Below, piece by piece: positions 43,107-54,600 of a stretch of DNA of 64,000 nt. A program made the position numbers and the translations under genes. The notes under the pieces are model-generated. The model saw nothing but the letters and a program-made list of their open reading frames with translations, had not been told where the DNA came from and did no database searches. The stretch's first letter is position 1. Every line of letters begins with the position of its first letter. The DNA is from Spironucleus salmonicida (taxonomy: Eukaryota; Fornicata; Diplomonadida; Hexamitidae). The stretch is taken from assembly GCA_000497125.2 (NCBI GenBank), contig CM035322.1, forward strand, positions 876,001-940,000, written 5' to 3'.

Positions 43107-46100
43107 ATGGAGTTCGACCTTCTGACGACACCAGCCGCGATGAGCACAGCAGAAAGCAGACCACTACCGACCATAATCGAAGTCCCATAGCCGATCCCCG
43201 CCAACCCGCTGAAGGCGATCCGCCACTCGGTCGTCTTCCCGCCAGAAACGACGCCACCGGCCTCGCTAAGTGCCGATATTTTCACGCTACCACCGGTAGC
43301 AAATCCTGCCAAAACCTTCCCGTTCACTCTAGATCCGTTCCAGGAGAAGGCCATCGCGGCGCTCAACCGCGGCGAGTCCGTGATGGTTTCCGCACATACA
43401 TCCGCCGGGAAAACGGCCATCGCGGAGTATGCCATCTCGATCTGCGTGCAGCGCGGCCAGAAAGTCGCATACACTTCCCCAATTAAGGCGCTTTCGAACC
43501 AGAAGTTCAGAGACCTCTCCCTGACCTACGACAGCGTGGGCCTGCTCACGGGCGACTCCACCGTGAACAAGCAGGCCCAGATCCTTGTTATGACGACAGA
43601 AATCCTACGCAACATGCTGCAGCAGGGCGGTGAGCTACTGCGCGAGCTTGGCTGCGTCGTTTTCGACGAAGTGCACTACATGCGAAACGCAGAGCGTGGT
43701 GTGGTCTGGGAGGACTGCATCAGCCAGCTGAACAGCAAAATGACGTTCGTTTTCCTCTCTGCAACGATCCCCAACGCCGCAGAATTCGCAGGCTGGGTCT
43801 GCAGCATCCACGGTAAGCCCATGCACGTCATTTACACCGAATTTAGACCCGTTCCGCTCCAATTTTGCATCTGCCCAATCGGCGGAACGGAGGTCTTCCA
43901 CGCCTTCAGCTCCGACGACCGGCAGCTGAACACCGCGAACATCGCAAAGGCGCGCCAGATGCTGCCGTTTCAGGGCGGAAAGCAGGGCGGAATGACCGGC
44001 AAATTGAAGCAGAAAATGATGAATGAGACGATTCTGACGTGCCTGAAAATGCTCAAAAGCAAGCAAATCCTGCCCGTAATCGTCTTCAGCTTCGGCAAGG
44101 CGCGCTGCGAGGAGCTCGCTCAGATGCTGCTAAAAGAGGGCCAAATCGGCTCCCTGCTGTCGCAGTCGCAACAGGATGCCGTGGAGCTCATTTTCAGCGC
44201 CGCGCTGCGCGAAATCGACCCAGCGGACCAGCAGCTGAAGCAGATCGTCCAGGCGCGCCAGCTGCTGCTCCGTGGCGTCGCTGTGCACCATTCTGGCCTG
44301 CTGCCGTTCGTGAAGGAGGTGACCGAAATCCTCTTTCAGGAGGACCTCGTAAAGGTCATTTTCGTCACGGAAACGTTCGCGATGGGCCTGAATTTGCCTG
44401 CGCGCTGCGTGGTCTTCACGGACCTGCAGAAGTACGACGGACAGCAAAATCGCTACGTGCAATCGGGCGAATTCATCCAAATGGCGGGCCGCGCGGGGCG
44501 CCGCGGGCTGGACACGCAGGGGGTCGTGATTTCGTTCTTCGCGAGCCAGGACGACTGCAGCGCGTCGCTGGACGTCATGCGCGGCGGCGCTGAGGCGCTG
44601 AATTCGAGCTACAAAATCGGCTACTCGCAGCTCGTGAACTATTTGCGAATTGAGGGTTTCTCGGCCGAATAGGCGATTTCTAGGAGCTTCCTGCAGTTCC
44701 AGCGCGATTTCCGGCTTCCGCGCTGCGCGAATTCGTTATATCAGATCGAAATCGCACTTTTGCAGTTCGAAAAGCAGTTTTCTGACGCCGCCACGGGCCT
44801 TGCGCTGCCGGAGACGCTCCAATTCCTCGATTTGGAGGAATTAAAATTTCGCGAAATGCTGAAATTGATGGAAATGGGAAGGGAGCCGCAGCTCGAAAAG
44901 TAGCTGGTTTCGCGTCTCGTGAGGGGTCGAATTTTGCAAATTTCTGGCGACGGGCAGAATTTCGGGCCCTGCGTTTTGCTGGGAAGCAGTGTCTAGGGCG
45001 GTGCGCTGTTCCTGGACGTTCTGGCGCCGCTGGTGGCGCCTAAGCAGTACAACGCAGCGAAGCGGTCGAGCGAGCCCGCGGCGGTGCTGAATTCGTGCAA
45101 ATCGCGCGATTTCGCGCCCTCTGACCGCTTCGTTGAGGATTTGCTGCAAAATAGCGAATTTTCGTCGTTTTTGAGCCCCAAAACGGCCGATTTGGACGAC
45201 ATTTTGGCCGAAAATGCTTCGAATTTGGTCGGTCTGAGCGACTCAGAGCTGTGCCGCCCGGAGTTCAAATGCTGCGAAACGGTGAGCCACGAAATCAATT
45301 AAAAAATGAACAATTTGACTTCAAATTGCGTTTTTCGCTTTATTATGGAGCGGAAAAATGTGCATTATTAAACGATATTATTCGATAAAGCAAATTTCGT
45401 TCCAATTGTCTTTAGAGTTCCGATTTCGTGTGTGTCGGAAATCAGCACCGTTTACGTGAAGAATCTGCCGGTTTCGGCTGCGGATTACGACGATAGGAAG
45501 CTCATTTTGACGAAGTTTATGGCCGTTTTGGTGCAGCTTTTCGAGCGCCAGAAAGGCGATTTGGAGGAGGTTTTCGTGTTCAGAGACGATATAATACCGA
45601 AATTGCAGTTCGATCAACTCGAAAATATAAATGTGAAATATGTCGAATAATAATAGCGAGTATAGAAAATTTAGGAACTTTTAAAAACAAATTTCTACAG
45701 TTATTACAAATATTTTAATGATTATTATATAAAATCAGGCAATATTCATGAAATTCTACTGTAAATTTTGAAGCTCAAAAGGCGGCAAAATCTGCTCTCC
45801 AACGAGCTTAAGTCAGGCTCCAAGGTCCTGGTTGAGGACCTGAAGAACAAGAAGCTGCTCCTGCAGCACCTGAAATACTTCGATTTCGAGTCGCAGACCG
45901 CGCTCGAAAAGGGCAAAATCGCTAGCAAAATCAACGCCGTGAACGAGCTGATCGTCGTGGAGGCGATCTTCGGGAACTTGTTTTCTGACGCGTCTGTCCC
46001 AGTCTTCTGCGGTGTCGTCTGCGCGCTGCTGGGCGAGCGCGTGCGCGGCCAGGAGGCGGCTCTGAGCGCCGAGCTGGAGGCCCCGCTGCAGCGACTTACG

Positions 46101-46454
46101 GATGTCGTTTCTGGCCTCCTGGACGCCTGCGCCGTCTACGGCGTCGAGCTCGAAACGGGAATCACGCGGAGCGACGAGCTCGTGGACCGCAACGCCGCGT
46201 AGGCTGCATTTCTGTGGGCCGATTAGCGTAGTTTGCAAGAGATTCTGGACGAAATTCCGTCGCTTTTCGAGGGCAGTGTCGTCCGGATGTTCCGGCGGCT
46301 CGTGACGGGCCTGGAGCAGGTCCAGGAGGCGGTGGCCGGCTGGGGTGACGGTGCGCTGAGTACTAAGTGCGCTGATGCAATAAAAGTCGTAAATAGGGGG
46401 CTGGTGCGCGCCGATTCGCTTTACATCATCGATGAACAGCCGTAGGAAGATTGA
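43107..46454 (+). CDS. MTR4: Mtr4/Ski2-family exosome RNA helicase, 1115 aa
   Basis: The nuclear exosome helicase that unwinds RNA for decay. The N-terminal segment leads to FPFTLDPFQEKAIAAL, Walker A AHTSAGKT (about 96-103), the DEVH box with DEVHYMRNAERGVVWED (about 187), FVFLSATIPN, and motif VI QMAGRAGRRGLD. The C-terminal DSHCT-type domain is clear: FLWADQRSLQEILDEIP, then FEGSVVRMFRRL. The part at about 44670-45770, which holds most of the in-frame TAA/TAG codons, corresponds to the arch/KOW region. The length fits Mtr4 (about 1050-1100 aa). A standard-code reading would break it into five fragments. Confidence 0.93.
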
Positions 46455-46525
46455 ACAAATTTGGTTTTTGTTATTAATTATTATATAGTAATAAATAATA
46501 AATAATTCCGCCACTTCATATCAAA

Positions 46526-47848
46526 ATGTAGTTCGATATTTTATAGTCTTTGAACGTTACGATACCAAATGCGCAACCGGTGGCTGCTCCCAGTGCATAT
46601 AAGGTGTTTTCTCCAGTTATTTAGCCTCCTAATGCTGATTTCAAGCCGCAGCATTAACCCAGGAAAACTCCAGAGAACTTGACGCAAAAGTAAATGGAGT
46701 AGCTAACGATAGAACAGAAGCAGCTTCTTATTAATCAGCTAAAATATCGTGCTGAGACGAAGCTGCCTCTCACAGCTCAGACTCCAAAAATTGTCCAACA
46801 TGAAGAAAACGGATGGTGCGATTGTTGCTATAATGATTATCTAGACGCAAAGAATAGAGCAGTTAAGCAGCATGCGGTAGAAAAAGAACGTCTCGCGGCC
46901 AAGTAAATATAAGATCGTGTTTTGGTTGATAGACTACGTGACCAAGAGCTTTAGAAATTGGAGAAGAGCAAGCGATGGGATGAAATGCAAAAAGTTATAG
47001 GTCAAAAAGAAGAAAACAAGCACCAACTTAAAGAAACTCAGCGGTTAGAGCGATAGCAACTCCGTAGTGCTTAGGAAGAAGGTTTGAAAAAACTAGAAGA
47101 TACTTTTAAGCAGAAAAAACAACAGTAGGAACACCAGCGTCATGCAATGGAAGATGATATTTAAAAGCACCAGACTTTGAAGATGGAGAGAAAGGCAGCT
47201 GATAACGCAATAAAAGAGGAATATGTGTTGCCTTCAGGATTGTAGATTGACTAAGATGTGATTAACAAAAGGAAACAGGAAATATTAGAACAAATAGAGC
47301 TACAAAAGGCGCAGAAGAGAGCGCAAAAGATGATGCTGAACACATCCAACCAGGAATAGCGCCACAGCCTCCAGTAACAGCTCGACCAGATGGCGCTGAA
47401 GCACGAGGCAGCGCGCAAGGAAAAGCTGCATCAGCAGATGGAGGAGGCCAAGCGGTACGATGAGGATATTCTGCGCAAGGCTAACGCGGTGAAGCAGAGG
47501 CGCGATAACGAGGCCAGACTGGTGAAGGAGAGCGAGAAGGCAGCCAGGGACGCTGAGAAAGCCAACTCCGCAGCATAACTTCTCCGCGCCGAGCAGCAGC
47601 GGGCCCAACTCACAGCGCAGCTGCAAGAGGGACAGCGCCAGAAATAACTAAACGCAGAACTGGAGCGGCTCCTGGAACGCGTCCACAGGATCGAAGGCGC
47701 CGTGAAGCCGCCGAGGGTCACGCAGGAGTGTGATCGGTGTGACGAGATCGGAAGCGTAGAACGCATCGTGCATTTGGGCGCGGAGGAGGTCGCCGACGCC
47801 GAGAAGTATATCGCGCTCAAGATCGGAAGGCGGGGCACGCAGGAGTGA
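46526..47848 (+). CDS. long coiled-coil (trichohyalin-like) protein, 440 aa
   Basis: Starts MQFDILQSLNVTIPNAQPV. About 25 TAG/TAA codons are Gln. Residues about 120-390 are a charged coiled coil (for example LRDQELQKLEKSKRWDEMQK). Two Cys pairs frame it: GWCDCCYND near 108 and CDRCDEI near 400, which could form a metal site. Ends GAGTGAAC. Likely an axonemal or cytoskeletal structural protein. GC content rises from 5' to 3'. Exact orthologue not named. Confidence 0.8.
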
Positions 47849-48042
47849 ACCATTTTGCTAGCAAATATGATTTCAGCGCTCCCAAACAATCAGCTATATA
47901 GTTCGAGCTGAGGTAGCAACTCGGGCAGCCAGAAGACTCCAGCTATACTGCGTTGAACAAAACTGAGTTTTTGGATTAAGTTTTTGTTATATTTATATAT
48001 AATATTGATATTTGTGAAAAATTCATTCCAATTTCTCGCACA

Positions 48043-48210
48043 ATGCTAGCACCGTAAAACCTGGCGTCTGGAGTGCGAATACACGTGTTTTTCACTGTAA
48101 ACCTTCTGTATAGGACAGTTTAGGGTGCGTAAATGCAATTTTTAATACCTTAGCTTGAGAATTTGAGGCAAAGCAGGGTTCCTTTCGGGTGGTGGGGCTA
48201 GTTAGAATGA
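48043..48210 (+). CDS. small hypothetical protein, 55 aa
   Basis: Starts MLAPQNLASGVRIHVFFTVN with CATTCC placed 16 bp before the ATG and an AT-rich element TATATATAATATTGATATTT upstream. Five TAA/TAG codons are Gln, stop TGA. Short but typical in its start context. It ends FGWWGQLE. Confidence 0.45.
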
Positions 48211-48420
48211 GCAAATAGTGGGAGATATTATTATATCAAAATTGTGAATTAAAATTGATTTTCAACTGCAAATTCATTACTGTGTAATAATAAAATTAAA
48301 AAAGTGAAAACAGACTAGTTACGGAAATACGCTTATTTAAAATCTGATATAAGCGTTTTGCTTAACTTGAAGATAGGGATTTTTACTAATAGATTTCACT
48401 AAGCGCTCAGGTGAGTTTTA
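48211..48420. other. AT-rich spacer
   Basis: 210 bp with nothing recognised. Together with the small uncertain ORF that follows it separates the 55-aa gene from the giant gene. Confidence 0.35.
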
Positions 48421-48657
48421 ATGATAGATTAATTGATTTCAAGCATAGAAATACATAATTATTGGGATCGTTACGAATATGGGGAAACTGGATATACAAA
48501 AATGGCAAAACATTAATATACGCAGAATGGACACTAAGTTGTTAAATTAATTGGAGATGGTATTTAGTTTTCATTTTTAACACATCTGTATCTGAAATAT
48601 CATTTTTTAGTATAATGTGCATTTATATATGTATTCATGCAATTATACATTTACTGA
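48421..48657 (+). CDS. uncertain 78-aa ORF upstream of giant gene
   Basis: Open from ATG to TGA with TAA/TAG as Gln (MIDQLISSIEIHNYWDRYEY onward), in the same frame as the giant gene and ending 21 bp before its ATG. The middle reads like protein (MAKHQYTQNGHQVVKLIGDG) and the end is hydrophobic. It could be a small gene, or the severed N-terminus of the giant gene if the TGA at 48655 is a mutation. Confidence 0.3.
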
Positions 48658-48678
48658 TTTATTTTCACTTCCTTGATA

Positions 48679-51600
48679 ATGAAAGCAACTTATACTATTC
48701 TAAATTTTAAAGGTGAATAGATTTTTCAGCTTGACATTGTTTTAAAGGATAGTTTTTTATACTTCCTTAATCTAAATCAGTTAGCTTAATATGCTTCTGC
48801 TCTCAATGAGAGTTACATTTCAATTAATATTAATACAGTAGAGAATTTAAAAATATTTCATGTCTTTTTAATTATGTATCATTAAAAATTAATATTAAAT
48901 GAATTTCCTATAAAGAATTATGTTATTAATTATAATATTTCTCATGATGATATTTAAGAATCGTTTATTTCAGAACTGTGGTCTAATTTAGGTATTCTAT
49001 TAGTGCATTTAGGTTACAATGTACATTAGAGTTTTAAAAGTCCATTTAGAAAAAATATATTAGATTATAATTTTCATGTTGTCACCAGTTTATACTAGGA
49101 ATTTTAGTTTTCTAAATAATAAATTTAGTCTATATCACTTGACTTATCTTCATTAAACATCATTGTATAATTATAATCACTAATTTTATAAGAAACAAGT
49201 TAAAGAAAACCTAATTTTTTGGCTTTTATTTATGGATTATCAGCTAATTTCTTAACTTTATAGAATTAAAATGAGTTGACTAATAATAGTGATATAATAG
49301 AATATTTGCTTTAATCTGAAATTATTTTTTAAGATTCTAAATCAACTAGTTCTATCTAAACATTAAAATTTCATAATATTTTACATCTTCCATTACATTT
49401 ATCTAGAGATATTAACTCTGACCTATTTAAATTTTTATGCACTCCTTCATTTATTTTTAAAACAGAACATTTTATTTTGCAATCTCTTTACACTAAAGAC
49501 CATATATTAACGAAAAATGGTATTTTAAGCAATAGTTCTAGATCAGGGAAGTCAGTTTCTTTACTTTCAACTTATTACTATTATTAATATTCTTTAAGAA
49601 ATGTTACACTTTACATCTAGTGCGCTGCTTAAGGTTCATAGCCAATCTATATCAATTCTAGCCTTAATTATTAAGATGCTTTATAATTATTATTTAAGTC
49701 GTAGAATTATTAGTTTGAGAAGACTAAATATACTTAAATTATGAGTCTGGTACGATAAGACATATTTGAATTATATCAACAGAATAAAAGATTTTAAAAA
49801 TAAAAAAATGTATTGATTAATTTTAAGTAAATCTTTATCCAGTCTACTAGCATTGATTTTTAAAAATTCCTTGAAAAATTTTAATAAAATAACGATAATT
49901 TCTTTAATTATAAAAGTTAAAAAGTATTAAATGATATAAACGATACTGAAGACGTATCGTTATATAAAGCTAATCAAATTTTTAAATTACATTAAATTTT
50001 GTTAGATAAATCTATTTAGGCATTTATTTTTAATGAAGAGGTTCTCTATCCTTTGTAACTTTCTTAATAATAGTTATACTAATAATTATTTGGTAATAAT
50101 AAAAGTTTAGTGTATGAAGTTTAATTTATTTTATTAACATATATTAATACAACATTTGTTGATTATTTTGAGTTAAATGAATATTAACAGTTAAAAGACT
50201 ATATTGAGAATCACTTCGAATAGTTATGTTAGTAAATTAACTGGTAAGATGAATTTTATTTAGCAATGACCAATAGCAATTTTATCACGTATTTATATTA
50301 GAATCAGAATGAAAATTAAATCTCTATAATTATTCATAATTGTAATTCTTTTATCAGTTAACTAACATTGGATTAGTAGTTATTATTGAATACTCATAAT
50401 CAATATTAAAATTTTTAAACAGTTTTATAAAATAAGGAGGAATAAAATTTATAATAATCCTAACTGATACTCTTGCTAGAGCTACTGTAATTCTTATATA
50501 CTAGCTTTTCTTTATTTAAGACCTGTAAGTCATATAGTATTATGAATTCTAATTTAATTGCCTTCTAGAACTAATAGTTTCGACTAGATGTTGCCATTAC
50601 TCTAGAAACTATTTTCATTAATTTAAAAAATGATTTGCTAAAGTTTTAAAAACATTAGGTCATCGTCAGCGTCGTCAATATTGTCAGAGATATCAAAAGT
50701 GTTACTGAAAATGCCATCGGCCTGTCATAGGACATTTAGGATGCCATTGCGCAATAAGATGTGAAAGCTATTCTGAACAAAGTTACAGATGAACCCTGGG
50801 AGGACCAGCGGCTATCCACTCTGCTAGAGCTGCTGAAAGCTCTATTAGTGCACTACCCATCTATTTTAACAGATTCATTTTGTACCTGTATAACGAATAT
50901 TTTAACTTAGATTTCTTAGCAGAATGACTTACTTTTAGATTTATCAAAAGTTTTGTCCAACGATGAGGGAATCCAGAACTAGTTTATACGTTAGTAAACT
51001 AGTGAAGTCATCGCCAGCGTCGTCAATATTGTCAGAGATATCAAAAGCGTTACTAAAAATACCATCGGCCTGCCATAGGACATTTAGGATGCCATTGCAC
51101 AATAAGATGTGAAAGCTATTCTGAACAAAGTTCCAGATGAACCCTGGAAGGACCAGCGGGTATCCACTCTGCTAGAGCTGCTGAAAGCTCTATTAGTGCA
51201 CTACCCATCTATTTTAACAGATTCATTTTGTACCTGTATAACGAATATTTTAACTTAGATTTCTTAGCAGAATGACTTACTTTTAGATTTATCAAAAGTT
51301 TTGTCCAACGATGAGGGAATCCAGAACTAGTTTATACGTTAGTAAACTAGTGAAGTCATCGCCAGCGTCGTCAATATTGTCAGAGATATCAAAAGCGTTA
51401 CTAAAAATACCATCGGCCTGCCATAGGACATTTAGGATGCCATTGCGCAATAAGATGTGAAAGCTATTCTGAACAAAGTTCCAGATGAACCCTGGAAGGA
51501 CCAGCGGCTATCCACTCTGCTAGAGCTGCTGAAAGCTCTATTAGTGCACTACCCATCTATTTTAACAGATTCATTTTGTACCTGTATAACGAATATTTTA

Positions 51601-54600
51601 ACTTAGATTTCTTAGCAGAATGACTTACTTTTAGATTTATCAAAAGTTTTGTCCAACGATGAGGGAATCCAGAACTAGTTTATACGTTAGTAAACTAGTA
51701 AAGTCATCGTCAGCGTCGTCAATATTGTCAGAGATATCAAAAGCGTTACTAAAAATACCATCGGCCTGCCATAGGACATTTAGGATGCCATTGCGCAATA
51801 AGATGTGAAAGCTATTCTGAACAAAGTTCCAGATGAACCCTGGAAGGACCAGCGGCTATCCACTCTGCTAGAGCTGCTGAAAGCTCTATTAGTGCACTGT
51901 CCATTGTTTATCAATACGAAAGTATAGTAAAACATGTAGGTTATTTTATTTGGCCTCAAGAGCTAATAGATTAGACTAGATGTTGCAGATTGCCTAGAAA
52001 TTATCAAGAAGAATCATGTAAATGATTTGCTAAAGTTTTAAAAACATTAGGTCATCGCCAGCGTCGTCAATATTGTCAGAGATATCAAAAGTGTTACTAA
52101 AAATACCATCGGCCTGTCATAGGACATTTAGGATGCCATTGCGCAATAAGATGTGAAAGCTATTCTGAACAAAGTTACAGATGAACCCTGGGAGGACCAG
52201 CGGTTATCCACTCTGCTAGAGCTGCTGAAAGCTCTATTAGTGCACTACCCATCTATTTTAACAGATTCATTTTGTACCTGTATAACGAATATTTTAACTT
52301 AGATTTCTTAGCAGAATGACTTACTTTTAGATTTATCAAAAGTTTTGTCCAACGATGAGGGAATCCAGAACTAGTTTATACGTTAGTAAACTAGTGAAGT
52401 CATCGCCAGCGTCGTCAATATTGTCAGAGATATCAAAAGCGTTACTAAAAATACCATCGGCCTGCCATAGGACATTTAGGATGCCATTGCGCAATAAGAT
52501 GTGAAAGCTATTCTGAACAAAGTTCCAGATGAACCCTGGAAGGACCAGCGGCTATCCACTCTGCTAGAGCTGCTGAAAGCTCTATTAGTGCACTGTCCAT
52601 TGTTTATCAATACGAAAGTATAGTAAAACATGTAGGTTATTTTATTTGGCCTCAAGAGCTAATATATTCGACTAGATGTTGCCATTACTATAGAAACTAT
52701 TTTCATTAATTTTAAAAATGATTTGCTACAGTTTTAAAAACATTAGGTCATCGCCAGCGTCGTCAATATTGTCAGAGATATCAAAAGTGTTACTGAAAAT
52801 ACCATCGGCCTGCCATAGGACATTTAGGATGCCATTGCGCAATAAGATGTGAAAGCTATTCTGAACAAAGTTCCAGATGAACCCTGGAAGGACCAGCGGC
52901 TATCCACTCTGCTAGAGCTGCTGAAAGCTCTATTAGTGCACTGTCCATTGTTTATCAATACGAAAGTATAGTAAAACATGTAGGTTATTTTATTTGGCCT
53001 CAAGAACTAATAGATTAGACTAGATGTTGCAGATTGCCTAGAAATTATCAAGAAGAATCCTGTAAATGATTTGCTAAAGTTTTAAAAACATTAGGTCATC
53101 GTCAGCGTCGTCAATATTGTCAGAGATATCAAAAGTGTTACTAAAAATACCATCGGCCTGTCATAGGACATTTAGGATGCCATTGCGCAATAAGATGTGA
53201 AAGCTATTCTGAACAAAGTTCCAGATGAACCCTGGAGGACCAGCGGCTATCCACTCTGCTAGAGCTGCTGAAAGCTCTATTAGTGCACTACCCATCTATT
53301 TTAACAGATTCATTTTGTACCTGTATAACGAATATTTTAACTTAGATTTCTTAGCAGAATGACTTACTTTTAGATTTATCAAAAGTTTTGTCCAACGATG
53401 AGGGAATCCAGAACTAGTTTATACGTTAGTAAACTAGTGAAGTCATCGCCAGCGTCGTCAATATTGTCAGAGATATCAAAAGCGTTACTAAAAATACCAT
53501 CGGCCTGCCATAGGACATTTAGGATGCCATTGCGCAATAAGATGTGAAAGCTATTCTGAACAAAGTTCCAGATGAACCCTGGGAGGACCAGCGGCTATCC
53601 ACTCTGCTAGAGCTGCTGAAAGCTCTATTAGTGCACTGTCCATTGTTTATCAATACGAAAGTATAGTAAAACATGTAGGTTATTTTATTTGGCCTCAAGA
53701 ACTAATAGATTAGACTAGATGTTGCAGATTGCCTAGAAATTATCAAGAAGAATCCTGTAAATGATTTGCTAAAGTTTTAAAAACATTAGGTCATCGTCAG
53801 CGTCGTCAATATTGTCAGAGATATCAAAAGTGTTACTAAAAATACCATCGGCCTGTCATAGGACATTTAGGATGCCATTGCGCAATAAGATGTGAAAGCT
53901 ATTCTGAACAAAGTTCCAGATGAACCCTGGGAGGACCAGCGGCTATCCACTCTGCTAGAGCTGCTGAAAGCTCTATTAGTGCACTGTCCATTGTTTATCA
54001 ATACGAAAGTATAGTAAAACATGTAGGTTATTTTATTTGGCCTCAAGAGCTAATAGATTAGACTAGATGTTGCAGATTGCCTAGAAATTATCAAGAAGAA
54101 TCATGTAAATGATTTGCTAAAGTTTTAAAAACATTAGGTCATCGCCAGCGTCGTCAATATTGTCAGAGATATCAAAAGCGTTACTAAAAATACCATCGGC
54201 CTGTCATAGGACATTTAGGATGCCATTGCGCAATAAGATGTGAAAGCTATTCTGAACAAAGTTACAGATGAACCCTGGGAGGACCAGCGGCTATCCACTC
54301 TGCTAGAGCTGCTGAAAGCTCTATTAGTGCACTACCCATCTATTTTAACAGATTCATTTTGTACCTGTATAACGAATATTTTAACTTAGATTTCTTAGCA
54401 GAATGACTTACTTTTAGATTTATCAAAAGTTTTGTCCAACGATGAGGGAATCCAGAACTAGTTTATACGTTAGTAAACTAGTAAAGTCATCGTCAGCGTC
54501 GTCAATATTGTCAGAGATATCAAAAGCGTTACTAAAAATACCATCGGCCTGCCATAGGACATTTAGGATGCCATTGCGCAATAAGATGTGAAAGCTATTC

